Below are positions 35,298-46,187 of a stretch of 64,000 nt of DNA, one piece after another. The first letter of the stretch is position 1. Each line of letters opens with the position of its first letter. The stretch comes from Hemicordylus capensis. Taxonomy: Eukaryota; Chordata; Lepidosauria; Squamata; Cordylidae. The stretch is from contig NC_069661.1 in assembly GCF_027244095.1 (NCBI RefSeq), positions 175,196,501 to 175,260,500 of the forward strand, written 5' to 3'. Under the pieces are notes generated by a model. That model was not told the origin of the DNA. It searched no databases and saw only the letters and a program-made list of their open reading frames with translations. Made by a program: the position numbers and the translations under genes.

Positions 35298-36370
35298 CTA
35301 GTGTTTTCAGGCCCGTTGTGATAACGGGCGCTAGTAGGGGAGAGTTTCCCCCCCCACCCCACTTCCTCTGGCCTCCCCCGCCCACGCCCTCCCAGCTGAC
35401 CGAGACTTCCTTACCCAAAGCAGCCCGCGACAGTCGGGCGATCAAAAATCCATTTTTTGCAAAGAAGAGAGGAGCTCCCGAACAGAGCTCCTCTCTGTGT
35501 TAAGCCAATGCCCAAACTGCTGCTATGGACGCAAAGGACGCCTATTGCGTCCTTTGCGTCCATAGCAGCAGTTTGGGCATTGGCTTAGCACAGAGAGGAG
35601 CTCTGTTCGGCAGGCGTCCTTTGCGTCCATAGCAGCAGTTTGGGCATTGGCTTAACACAGAGAGGAGCTCTGTTCGGGAGCTCCTCTCTTCTTTGCAAAA
35701 AATGGATTTTTGATCGCCCGACTGTCGCGGGCTGCTTTGGGTAAGGAAGTCTCGGCCAGCTGGGAGGGCGGTTGGCGGCCATGGCGGCGGCCGCGGAGGC
35801 ATTCTTCTGGGCCGTTTTGGCCCTTAATCATTTGCGTGGGGGAGCGGGGAAGGAGTATTTGGGCAGCTGGGAGGGCGGGAGAGTGGGCGGTGGCGGCGGC
35901 CGGGCAGATTCTGGGGGCGCCGCTGCCGGTCCGGTCCGCCCCCGCCTCACATTCCCGGCCGGTCTCCCCGGACGGGCAAGGGCCCCAAGGACTCGCAGCC
36001 GCCTGGCTGCGGCGGCGGCACCAGGCCTCGGTGGCGGCTCTGCCGCCGCCTCGGCCGGCTTACCCCGTCGCCTCCTCCCCCCGCCTGGCTTCGGCGGCGC
36101 GGCTCCACCGCCACCTTGGCCGCGCTGCGTCCTCTGGCCGAGGCGGCGGCTTTGCCGCCGCCTCGGCCAGTCTCCTCCTTCCCCGCATTCCCGGCTTCTT
36201 CGGGGCGGCCGCTTCTGGCCGCCCAAGATGGCCACCGGGTGCCGGCCGTCATGTCTCCCTTGCCCTGTTCTGCGCCTGCGCTTCACGCAGGCGCAGAACA
36301 GGGCAGGGAGGCACGGACACACGCTTGGTGTCCGTCCACGGACGGACACCAAGCGTTTTATTAGAGAGGA
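35298..36370 (-). mobile_element. Non-autonomous GC-rich Helitron
   Basis: On the minus strand it starts TCCTCTCTAATAAAACGC after an A and ends with hairpin GCCCGTTATCACAACGGGC, then CTGAAAACA and CTAG, followed by T. That is the TC...hairpin...CTRR structure and A/T insertion site of Helitrons. Length 1073 bp with no helicase. The interior is extremely CpG-rich and contains a long inverted repeat plus a shorter one at 36261-36303 (GTTCTGCGCCTGCG and its inverse). Confidence 0.85.
35387..35768. repeat. 156-bp inverted repeat inside the Helitron
   Basis: Arms 35387-35542 and 35613-35768 match almost perfectly. The 70-bp spacer holds a third copy of the core GCGTCCTTTGCGTCCATAGC. The transcript would fold into a very stable hairpin. 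Confidence 0.88.
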
Positions 36371-37770
36371 TTATTGCTCATTACAAATGTTTGTATATTA
36401 TTATATATAATAACTGCACATTTTGCTCTTAAACCCTTGCCCATCCCCTCACCTGAAATATTTTTGGCACGAAATATGCATATTTGCAATCATGGATCTA
36501 TGGGTGCATCACCCACAGCTTTCAGCTTCTTTTCCTGTGGAAATATATCTGATCCAGTGCTGATCAACTGTCTCCATGCAAATGTTCCAACACAAAGGTA
36601 TGAACTCGCACCCAAATACTGAATGAAAGCAAGCAAAGTCAATCATGTGAACTGCTTTTAAGGCACTAAAACAAAAAGCATTTGTGCTGAATTCATTACT
36701 ATCAGAGCATTAGAGGTGGGCAATAGCAACTTTCCATGCTAGATCTGAATATGCATATCCAGGTACAAAAGAATATTATTGCTTTCCCCCATTAAAATAT
36801 GTAGGACTGAAGAACCTGACTGATGCTTTCCTGATTGATGCTTCCATGTCTTTTAAAGGGAATAGCAATACTTTAAATGTGCATGCTCTGTTTGTAATGA
36901 GCAATATCTAAAATAGTTTCCACAAGGGACATAATTTGATTTTCTTACATCTCCCACATCTTTTAAGCAAATAAAAACCTTCGTTGACTAGAATACCCAA
37001 TGATAGAATATGACTGTTTTGTACTCTATATTATAAAGCTGGGATTCAAAAAACTGTGCAACTTGTTCAGCACACCCAAGGGGCTTCTATTCTTGGGTTT
37101 TTCAACCTATACATGCCACATAGTGAGCTGTTTTTAAAATTAGAGAGAATTTTTCAAAAGCAGTTTGTGATATGACATGGGTAAAATTAAAAGAAGACAT
37201 TAAACATGTCCAAGCTCTTGAGTAATCGCAAAGTAGCTCTTTGGATCTCAGCCTGTGTTAAAATTCACAAATTATATAACACCCCAATTAAAAGTTATTG
37301 GTGTCAGTAATGAAAAATACACTAAAGTTTTGCCTCAATGGTTTTGAATCACTCTGGTTGCCACCAGGTGGCCTTCCTGTCTTATTAGTGCACATTACAT
37401 TCAGAAAGATTTCCTCACATTTCAGAACAGTTTGCCACTGGAAAGGAACACTGTGTTTGTTATTTCTTTTAAAGAAACATCTGATAGGAGTAGAAAAGGT
37501 GACTGCACATTAAAACCTTTCGAGTGGAAACCTGGTCTCTTTTTATGACACACTCAAATCTGGATGATGTAGGTTGCTTTGTGTTTGAGTATTCTTCTTG
37601 CAGCTACTGGCTGAGCACACTTTTTTGGGCCAATTGCTGACTAATAGTCCAGCATGGTCAGTTACTCAGTAGGCACTAATGACCTGTGATTATTTCCTGA
37701 TAACTAGCAATCACCTTCCAGCATTTTTTGAATGCTGTATATATCAGAGTTTGAAGGAAATGACATCCCC
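36371..37770. other. Intergenic, nothing recognised
   Basis: AT-rich single-copy-looking sequence between the Helitron and the LINE block. No convincing exon, repeat or RNA gene seen on either strand. Confidence 0.5.
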
Positions 37771-37794
37771 CCAGTAGAGGGAAAGAAGCAGGTG
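37771..37794. repeat. 24-bp flanking duplication, left copy
   Basis: CCAGTAGAGGGAAAGAAGCA plus GGTG. It matches 41758-41781 at 23 of 24 positions and brackets the LINE-SINE block, as a target-site duplication would. Confidence 0.8.
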
Positions 37795-40700
37795 CTATTA
37801 TTATTTCTTGTTTACACAGACAGACAGGTGTTATTGACTGGTTTGTTTTATCCAGACATCGAGTCCTTCCCAAGGACCTGGGATGCCAGAATTCTATTGT
37901 CAATTGTTATAGATATCGTTGCAGAATATAGGCTGTTCCCAGTAAAGCTGCTTTTTGTAATTGGCTGATGGTGATTTCTGTGGCCCCTATGGTGTTGAGG
38001 TGCTCTTCAAGGTCTTTTGGAACTGCACCCAGGGCGCCAATTACCACTGGGATTATTTGGGTCTTTTTCTGCCACAGCCTTTCAATTTCAGTTTGTAGAT
38101 CTTTGTATTTGGTGATTTTTTCTATTTCTTTTTCTTCTATTCTGCTATCCCCTGGTATTGCTATGTCGATTATTTTGACTTGTTTTTCTTTCTTCTCGAC
38201 TACAGTGATATCTGGTGTATTGTGTGGCAGATGTTTGTCTGTTTGTAGTTGGAAGTCCCATAATATTTTTACATCTTCATTTTCTACCACTTTTTCAGTT
38301 TTATTGTCCCACCAATGTTTGGCTACAGGTAGCTTGTATTTTTTGCAGATGTTCCAGTGTATCATCCCTGCTACCTTGTCATGCCTTTGTTTGTAGTCAG
38401 TCTGTGCGATCTTTTTACAACAGCTGATTAAGTGGTCCACGGTTTCATCTGCTTCTTTACAAAGGTGGCACTTGCTGTTTGTGGTGGATTTTTTCGGCTT
38501 TGGCTCTTATTACATTTGTTCTTAGTGCCTGTTCTTGCACAGCCAGTATTAAACCCTCTGTTTCTTTCTTCAAGTTGCCATTCTTAAGCCATTGCCAGGT
38601 CTTGGTGATGTCTGATTTTCCACTTATATTGTGCAAATATTGACCATGCAGTGGCTTATTTTTCCATTTTTCTGCTCGGTTCTTGACTTGTTCTTTCTTG
38701 TAGGCCTGCTTTGTTTCATTGGTGTTGAATAGTTTCTCGTTCTTGACCATTTGAAGTGCATCTTCTTCACTGCCCATTATATATTCTTCAAGGCCTCTTT
38801 TCTCCTCCTCTACTGTTTGATGGACTTGCAGCATTCCTCTTCCACCTGAGCTGCGAGGGAGGTATAGCCTATCGACATCACTGCGGGGGTGCAGAGCATG
38901 ATTGATAGTCATGATTTTCCTGGTCTTACGATCTAGAGTCTCTAGCTCTGCCTGGGTCCAGTCTATTATTCCTGCAGTGTATCTGATAACAGGTATAGCC
39001 CAGGTGTTTATGGCTTGTATGGTGTTCCCACCATTGAGTTTGGACTTGAGGATTTTTCTAACTCTCCTGATGTATTCACTTCCAATTTTTCTTTTAACTT
39101 CAGTGTGTGCGATGTTATCAGCCTGGAGAATGCCCAAGTATTTGTAATGTTCTTTCTCTTCCAGGTTCATGATGTTGCTTCAATTGGGAAGTTCTATTCA
39201 GAAGGAATATTTATTTTCTTCTTTCTTCTTATTTTCCCTCTGTTCATTATTAATGCAGCACACTTGTCTAGTCCAAACTCCATTGCTATATCGCTACTGA
39301 ATATACGGACAGTGTTTAGCAGTGATTCAATTTCTGACTGGGACTTTCCATACAACTTCAGATCGTCCATGTACAGCAGATGGTTGATTTTACTTGATGT
39401 TTTAGATGTTTGGTATCCGAGGCCTGTTTTGTTTAGTATTTGTGAAAGTGGGGTCATGGCGATTACAAACAATAGAGGGGATAGTGAGTCCCCTTGGAAA
39501 ATGCCTCTTCTAATGCTAACCTGTCCAAGTGTCTCGCCATTGATTGTTAACTGTGTACTCCACATGCTCATTGCTTTTTAAAATAAATATCTGAATGTTT
39601 TTGCTGACACCAGTTGTTTCTAAACATTTTAGTATCCATGTGTGAGGCAATGAATCGAAGGCTTTCTTGTAGTCAATCCATGCAACACTTAGATTTGTTT
39701 TTCTTCTCTTGCAATTTTCTAAAATCATTTTGTCAATCAGCAGCTGGTCTTTTGTGCCTCTGGTGTTCGGGCAATTTCCTTTCTGTTCAACTGGCAGCTG
39801 TTTGTTATTTAATAAGTGTTGCATCACTTCATCTGCTGTTATTCCAGTTAATAATTTGAACATGGTTGGCAGACAGGATATCGGTCTATAATTACTTGGA
39901 ACTGCACCTTTTCCTGGGTCTTTCATGATGAGATGAGTTTTCCCAGTTGTTAGCCATTGTTCAATATCACCTCCTTGCAAAATGTGATTGAACTGTTTTG
40001 ATAGTTGTTTATGTGTTTAAGCCAAAAGCCATGCAGTTCATCGTCGCCTGGAGCAGTCCAATTTTTAATTTTCTTTGCTCTTTCACTTATTAATTCTGGT
40101 GTTATTATTAGATCGTGCATTTGTTGGTTACATTTTTTGACCTCTTTCATCCAGCCTGCTTTTTTATTATAATCTGTTGGATTGTCCCATAATTCCCCCG
40201 AGAATTGCACTGTTTCTTCTTTATTTGGTGTTTCTAGGTTTCTTACAGTTTCTCCTTCTATTCTTTGGTAGAAACATCTCTGATTCGACTGGAATTGGAG
40301 ATTCTGCCTGTGTTGTGTAATTCTGGCTTCATATCTGCTAATCTTCTTTGACACTGCTCTTATTTGCTGCTTTATTATTTCCAGGACTTCCCTAATTCTC
40401 CTTGAATCTAGGTGGCATTTTTGGATCAGATACTGTTTGGTGTTTTCATTCTTCAGCTTCTTGTCTTTCATATCTTTGAATTTACTAGCATCTGATCTAA
40501 GCTTGGTGATTTTATTTTCTAATCTAATCTTCCATTTAGATGATGTACTGCTTTCTTTTTTGACAGGTCCACTGATCTTATATCCGAGCTCTTGTGTTGT
40601 TATTGTTGCTGCACTGTACATTAGTTGGTTTGTTTCTTGCAAATTATTGGTTGTTATTTCTGCAAGTGCAGCATTGACATCTTTAAATGCCTGAGCAAGT

Positions 40701-41505
40701 TGTTTTTTGGCAACTGTTTTTAGAGCTGGAAGTCGAACCCTGGTGGTTGTTTGGTTCATGTGCTCAGTTATTTTTTTCTTTAGTTCTTATTGCTTTTCTG
40801 TTAAACGGCATTTGGGTTTTTGAAGTAAAGGGAAAGGGGTGGTTGCCTGGTTTTGATTTTGAAACAGTTCAGTAACAGTGGCATCCTCGATTTCCAACAC
40901 CTCCTCCACCTGCGCCTGAGCAACTGCTTCAGTTGGTGGTAATTCTTCTTCCATGTCTTGAGCATGTGTTGCTCTTTGCAGTTCTTCCAGCTCAACTCCT
41001 GTGAATACTTTATTTCTTATTATGAATCTTCTCTGGTCTGTTAGCCTTTGTTCTGTTATTTCTGTATCTGGATGCTTCTCTTTCCAAATTTGGTACATTC
41101 TTTTTAAATAACCTCTTCTAGTTGGACTAGACTTGTAATAGCAGATCATTATTTCCTTGTTGGCATTTTTCGTATATTTTTTTCGGTTAAGCAACGTTTC
41201 TTCCAGTAACTTTGCTGTCTTCAGCCCTGGTTGCTCAACTGAAGATCCTGAGTCCTGTTGCCCACTTGCCACCAGATGTCCAGGGACTCCAGCACCTGGC
41301 GCGGTCCTTGTTGACCCGGGCGACGACCGATCCGGTATAGATTTATTAAAGTTACGTCTCACCATATTGTTGATGGGAAGGGCACTCTTTGTCTGGCTCC
41401 TCTGGTGAGACCTGTCCAGTATGGTTGGACCTCTGGCATAGCTCTCACCTTCCTCAGAGCACGCAAGCCCCACAACCACGCCAAGGTAGTGCCTCACTGG
41501 GGACT
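37795..41505 (-). mobile_element. R4/Dong-type LINE, near full length, decayed
   Basis: One protein-coding region is spread over two frames: 41497-40760, 40759-39950, 39980-39516, 39571-39194, 39170-38457 and 38440-37907. It carries a Lys/Gln-rich N-terminus, reverse transcriptase (NYRPISCLPTMFKLLTGI, WIDYKKAFDSLPHTWILKCL, YMDD at 39373-39362), a CCHC knuckle (CHLCKEADETVDHLISCC, about 38470-38410) and a restriction-like endonuclease (PDITVV, IIDIAIPGD near 38215-38147). A C-terminal endonuclease with no apurinic endonuclease domain marks the R2/R4 group; the sequence recalls vertebrate R4/Rex6 elements. At least one stop (TAA near 40787) and about four frame changes break it. The 3' end runs into ATT-rich sequence at 37795. 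Confidence 0.88.
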
Positions 41506-41741
41506 ATTATTATTAATTATTATTATTATTATTTATTACATTTATATCCCGCTCTTCCTCCAAGGAGCCCAGAGCGGTGTACTACATACTTAAGTTTCTC
41601 TTTCACAACAACCCTGTGAAGTAGGCTAGGCTGAGAGAGAAGTGACTGGCCCAGAGTCACCCAGCAAGTATCATGGCTGAATGGGGATTTGAACTCAGGT
41701 CTCCACGGTCCTAGTCCAGCACTCTAACCACTACACCATGC
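41506..41741 (-). repeat. Sauria-type SINE, near full length
   Basis: Read on the minus strand it has a tRNA-like head (AGCATGGTGTAGTGGTTAGA near 41741, then GGATTTGAACTCAG reversed), a body with GGGCCAGTCACTTCTCTC, a tail with GGAAGAGCGGGATATAAAT, and an AAT-rich 3' end. It abuts the 5' end of the R4-type LINE. Confidence 0.82.
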
Positions 41742-41757
41742 TAGTAGAGGGAAGGTG

Positions 41758-41781
41758 CCAGTAGAGGGAAGGAAGCAGGTG
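41758..41781. repeat. 24-bp flanking duplication, right copy
   Basis: Right partner of 37771-37794. An extra partial copy (AGTAGAGGGAAGGTGCC, 41743-41759) lies between it and the SINE, which hints at a second duplication event. Confidence 0.8.
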
Positions 41782-41852
41782 TCAGTGGTCTGCTGAGAGA
41801 ATATCAATATGTCCTGCTTCTATGAAGCAGATATTACAAAGATACTATAAAT

Positions 41853-42274
41853 GCATTCACACGTAAAGCGGTAGTTGAAGGGGCCTGTGGTTCCATGGAC
41901 ATTACATCCAAATGCGGGCAACCCAGGTTACGCACAGTGACGAAAGCAAGAGTTCAGATTTAGAACTCCAATCTGATCCCTCGGGTTGTAGTGAGTTTTG
42001 TTGTCACAACCCAAGGTTCCAGGCAGCTTGTGGTACGTCTGAATTTGGAACTGCTGAAGGCTGTTGCCCCTGGAACCAGAGTTGGGAGAGGAAGCTCTTC
42101 CCTCAACTCCAGCGTGATTGGCTGTGTGGACTGTCCTTCAGTAAAGAAGGAAGCCTGCACAGCCAGCTCCTCTGCCTTTCTGCAGTGTTGCTGTCTGCAG
42201 AGAGACTGCTTTCCTTCCAGTATGTCCAAATTCAGACAGTGGCGGGGCACAGACATTCATGTTACATGTGAATG
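41853..42274. mobile_element. Inverted-repeat element, probable MITE
   Basis: Ends CATTCACACGTAA and TTACATGTGAATG are inverted. The interior is also partly palindromic (GCAGCTTGTGG; TTGGAACTGC). No target duplication confirmed. Confidence 0.45.
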
Positions 42275-42487
42275 TGGCCAGTTCGTCTCCAGTTTTCTGT
42301 CACCCAAGGGAAACAAAATACCATCACACTGCCCTCAGAACATTTTACCACTTGGAGGAAGGGAGCATCTAACAATATGAAAGGAACTGGATGAAATAAC
42401 CTTCGGCTTCCTTTTAGCTCTGGAATGATGTGGTTGTGATATTTTGACATTTGATATTCTGATATTTTGATATTTTGATGTGGTTGT

Positions 42488-42612
42488 GATAGATTAAGTG
42501 TCATCAAGTCAGTGTCAACTCTTAGCGACCACATAGATCAATTCTCTTCAGGATGATCTGTCTTCAGCTTGGCCTTTAAGGTCTCTCAGTGGTGCATTCA
42601 TTGCTGTCGTAA
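42488..42612 (-). repeat. SINE fragment
   Basis: AAGTCAGTGTCAACTCTTAG then GACCACATAGATC resembles the 3' half of a squamate tRNA-SINE, but differs from family B. Confidence 0.4.
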
Positions 42613-43198
42613 TTGTTGGGAATTCTCTGTGGTAAGAGAATCCCTTTTGCATTATAGCAGAGTGCACAGAGGCACAACACAGCGGAATTTACTTAGGTAT
42701 GCGTGTATGCTGAGAGTAAAGTAACTTGGAGCCAATTCATAGTTTCAAATCAATATATAAGGCATTTATTAAGGAACTCCATTCTAGATAGGAAAGTGAG
42801 GAGTTAGGATCTCTAATCTATCTATCTAGCTGTATGCAGATGGATTCTGCATCTTCTCTGCACACATGGTGCAGGGAGAGGAGCTTGCCATGTTGCAAGG
42901 TAGAAGGACAGGTAGGGAAGAGAAGGAGCAAGTTACCCTGAGATTAGCAATCTACATTCCAAGGGGATAGTGTCAGAACAGTAGAAAAGAGATGACAAGT
43001 GTCTTGACCCTCTAGCCCTCTGACTCACTAGTCTGTCCTCCACTGTCTGAGACAAGAGACAGCGCAAAGTCCTTAACTTCCAACAGTAATTGAGTCCATC
43101 CACCTTGCTGCTGGTCGTCAATTTCTTCTCTTTCCTTCAACTTTTACCAGCATAATCGACTTCTCAAGGGAGCTGGGTTGTGATATGAGTTGGTTGGC

Positions 43199-43450
43199 TG
43201 GTTGTGCCGTCAAGTCAGTGTCGACGCCTGGCAACCACAGAGCCATGTGGTTTTCTTGGTAGAATACAAGAGGGGTTTACCGTTGCCATCTCCCATGCAG
43301 TTTGAGATGATAACTTTTTCAGCACCTTCTTATATAGCTGCTGCCTGATATAGGAGTCTCTCATATTCTGGGAAACACACCAACGGGGATTTGAACCATC
43401 AGCCTCCTGCTCTCTAGGCAGGTTACTTCCCCATTATGCCATTAGGTGGG
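43199..43450 (-). repeat. tRNA-headed SINE B, copy 2
   Basis: Near full length on the minus strand. Carries box-B-like GGGGATTTGAACC (43386-43398) and ends at ATTATGCCATTAGGTGGG. Confidence 0.75.
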
Positions 43451-43479
43451 ATGTGATTAGATGGATTGTGATATAGACT

Positions 43480-43672
43480 ATAGTTATTACTCCTGCTACA
43501 TTAAACTGTTTTTAATGTTTTAACTGTTAATGGTTTTAAACTATTTTTTAAATTGTTTTGTATTATATATTTTTTAAATGACCTATGTGGATTATGTTTT
43601 TGCTGCTGTGCACCACCCAGAGCCATTTGGATGGGATGGTATATAAATGTAATAAATAAATAAATAAAAATA
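43480..43672 (+). repeat. L2-like LINE 3' tail
   Basis: T-rich UTR, CACCACCCAGAGCCATTTGG, then ATAAATAAATAAATA. Confidence 0.6.
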
Positions 43673-44223
43673 GTATATAAATATTAGTAATAGTAGTAGT
43701 TCAACTGTGGTTATTGTCATCTTTTCAACATAAACCTCAAACTGTGGCTGATTCAGTAATTGCCTTTAAATACTGAAGGGAATAAATAGTTTCCTCTGCT
43801 TCACTAACCTAAAAAAAACAAATGGTGACTTGTCACTTCAAGTAAGCTACATTCCTCAAAGTGAGTAAAGTGAAGCAAATAGCTGATAAGGTGAGAGTAC
43901 AAGTGGAAAACAAAACAAGGTGTTACTGATAGATGCTGAAATTGCCCTTCCATCCATCTGCATAACTGTACATTCTTCAGAATTATAAATTAGCAGCACA
44001 GATGTGAGGCTGCTTCTTCTGGAACAAGCTCATTGCTATTCCGGACTTTAACCTGGTGGGTTGTGAAGTGAATGTCAAATAGTGTAAAAGTAGCTTAAAA
44101 GCCAACGAAGCGTTAGGAAATATGGAGGTTCTATAAATCCTTTCATGAACTGAAGACCTGGAGCTGGTCTTATAATCAAATGCCTTTGTATATGAATCAT
44201 TCCTATATGTAAAAGCAGATAGC

Positions 44224-44224
44224 T

Positions 44225-44253
<29 letters not shown>
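44224..44253. repeat. (GT)n microsatellite
   Basis: About 15 units, downstream of LSMEM1. Confidence 0.95.
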
Positions 44254-44255
<2 letters not shown>

Positions 44256-44263
44256 CTCAAACA

Positions 44264-45694
44264 TAGAGACGCTTGTTAACTTATGCAGACTACAGCTTGT
44301 AACATGCTGGCTATTCCTCTCCCAGTGGCACAGCCACCAAGCCCATCAACTGGTAGTATTCTAAAGTTACTGTATAATGGATTGTCACACATAATAAGTA
44401 GACTTCTACACGACCAGGCACAAGTGGGATGCATACATGGGTAAGGTATCTAACTTTGGCACATGTTCATGTATAAATCAGGCCTTACTAACCATAGAGG
44501 AGAGAACACCACCACCCATCCCATTTTTGTTCTGTTGATACTGTAATAAGATCTGGTAAAATACCTTTTCCACTTTTTCCTGTTATATGCTGAGGCCCCT
44601 CCCAAAATGAATCATTATTGCCTGTGAATCCCCTGATCCTATGACAGATCTGAAAAGCAGAAAGGTTGACAATCTAATACTTTAATTACAAAAGATCACA
44701 ATTTGCTCATAATAGCAACTGTCAAAATAAAAGAGACAGTGGGTCAATGAATCAGAGCACCATTGGCAATGAATCAACACAATAACTTGCCTGTCGACAA
44801 AAGCAATAAAAAATGTGTGTGTGTTCGTGTGTATCTATAGCCCTGTTCACACTGTGGCCTGGTTCACATAATTATTCAAATCTAGGTTTAGTGTGGGTTA
44901 CAGACATGTGTACACTTGTACAATACAACATTTGAATAAAGCTTACAACTTTCTCAGTAAAAAGGATATTTACATCTTAAGCCAAACAGACAAAAGTTTC
45001 CACAAAATGCTGAACCTGCATTGATCATGCCTATCTGGAAATCTGTGTGACTCAACAATGAATTCATCACTTCTATAAATTCTGAAGTATGCTTTGCAAA
45101 GCAGTAAAATCCATACTCCTGCACTTGCATATCCTACAGTACAGAATGCACTAGATGCATTATTATGCACAACTACTAACACATGCTGCCTCATAGAAAA
45201 TAGACACTATTATTAATTTATATTCTACATTTGTACTGAGCTAGAAATGTAAACCACAATACAGTATGTTACGCCATCTGCATATAACAGTTTGTAACTG
45301 TTGATTTAGATGCAGCACTTCAAAATCAAATGCCTACACTAAGCTCAACCATCCATTGATCAATATACGAATATGACAAATATGACAATATCCGACAATA
45401 TCCAAGGAATGACAGAGAACCTGCAAGTGGAATAAAACTACAATCCTTAGTGGTAAAAACTAACTCTCAGCAGCTTCTTTTCTAAGTTTGCTCTGAGTTC
45501 TGGGGTCTACAAAATGATTAATAAAAGCTCTGATGCACAGAATATGTCTGAAATTAAATGAGAATAGATTTTATTACACAAAGTAGCCAGACTGAGAATA
45601 GATTTTATTATGCAGAGTAACCCATTGCCCTGATATTCAGTCAATAGTCTGACTGTAGTCAATAGTCTGGAAGATCCAGAGTTGATTGTCCTCT
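44264..45694. other. LSMEM1 3' flank, little recognised
   Basis: AT-rich. The two candidate polyadenylation hexamers lie at its right edge; otherwise no feature I can support. Confidence 0.5.
45604..45609 (-). terminator. Candidate LSMEM1 polyadenylation signal
   Basis: AATAAA on the minus strand about 90 nt past the stop; a second AATAAA lies about 32 nt further on. Either would give a short 3' UTR. Confidence 0.4.
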
Positions 45695-45846
45695 TCAGAC
45701 TGTGCTGAGGTTTCCTATATTCTCCATCCAGTCTGTCTGGTTTAGGTATTGTAAAATCATGTCATTTAATTTTTGAAGGTCTTCAATGCTCTTCCTTTCT
45801 TGAACAATTTTTTTGGACACTTCATCCATCTTGTCTCCAGTATGAA
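45695..45846 (-). CDS. LSMEM1: LSMEM1 last coding exon
   Basis: Starts after acceptor CTTCTTCTATAG, completes a split valine codon, and runs HTGDKMDEVSKKIVQERKSI through to NIGNLSTV and TGA at 45697-45695. The heptad-like spacing of I, L and M suggests a short coiled coil. Confidence 0.9.
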
Positions 45847-46141
45847 CTATAGAAGAAGAGGTAATGTTTCAAGCAGTTTATCACATTGTCAGATTAACAA
45901 CACAGCACAGATAATACATAACAACATATAACATATAACAATATGTCCAACTGAAGCACTGCTTTACATTTTAACTGAAAAGTGCAGTTGTTGGTTCACC
46001 AATTTGCCTTTGTTCACTTCCAGCAAATCTGAATCAGCATGGTCAGTGATGCTCAGGTTGGAGATGCTGTGGTATGTTCTAAATCAATCCACCAAGCCAC
46101 TTGGTATACCACACCACCGGGGCAGACATGCTCATACATGT

Positions 46142-46187
<46 letters not shown>

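Noticed and set aside
35710-36432. Long overlapping frames (212-240 codons) with Ala/Pro/Arg-rich products
   Set aside because: They lie in the GC-rich Helitron interior, occur on both strands at once and contain no domain. GC bias explains them.
37968-40875. Plus-strand frames of 60-188 codons rich in Phe and Ser
   Set aside because: They are antisense shadows of the R4-type LINE reading frames.
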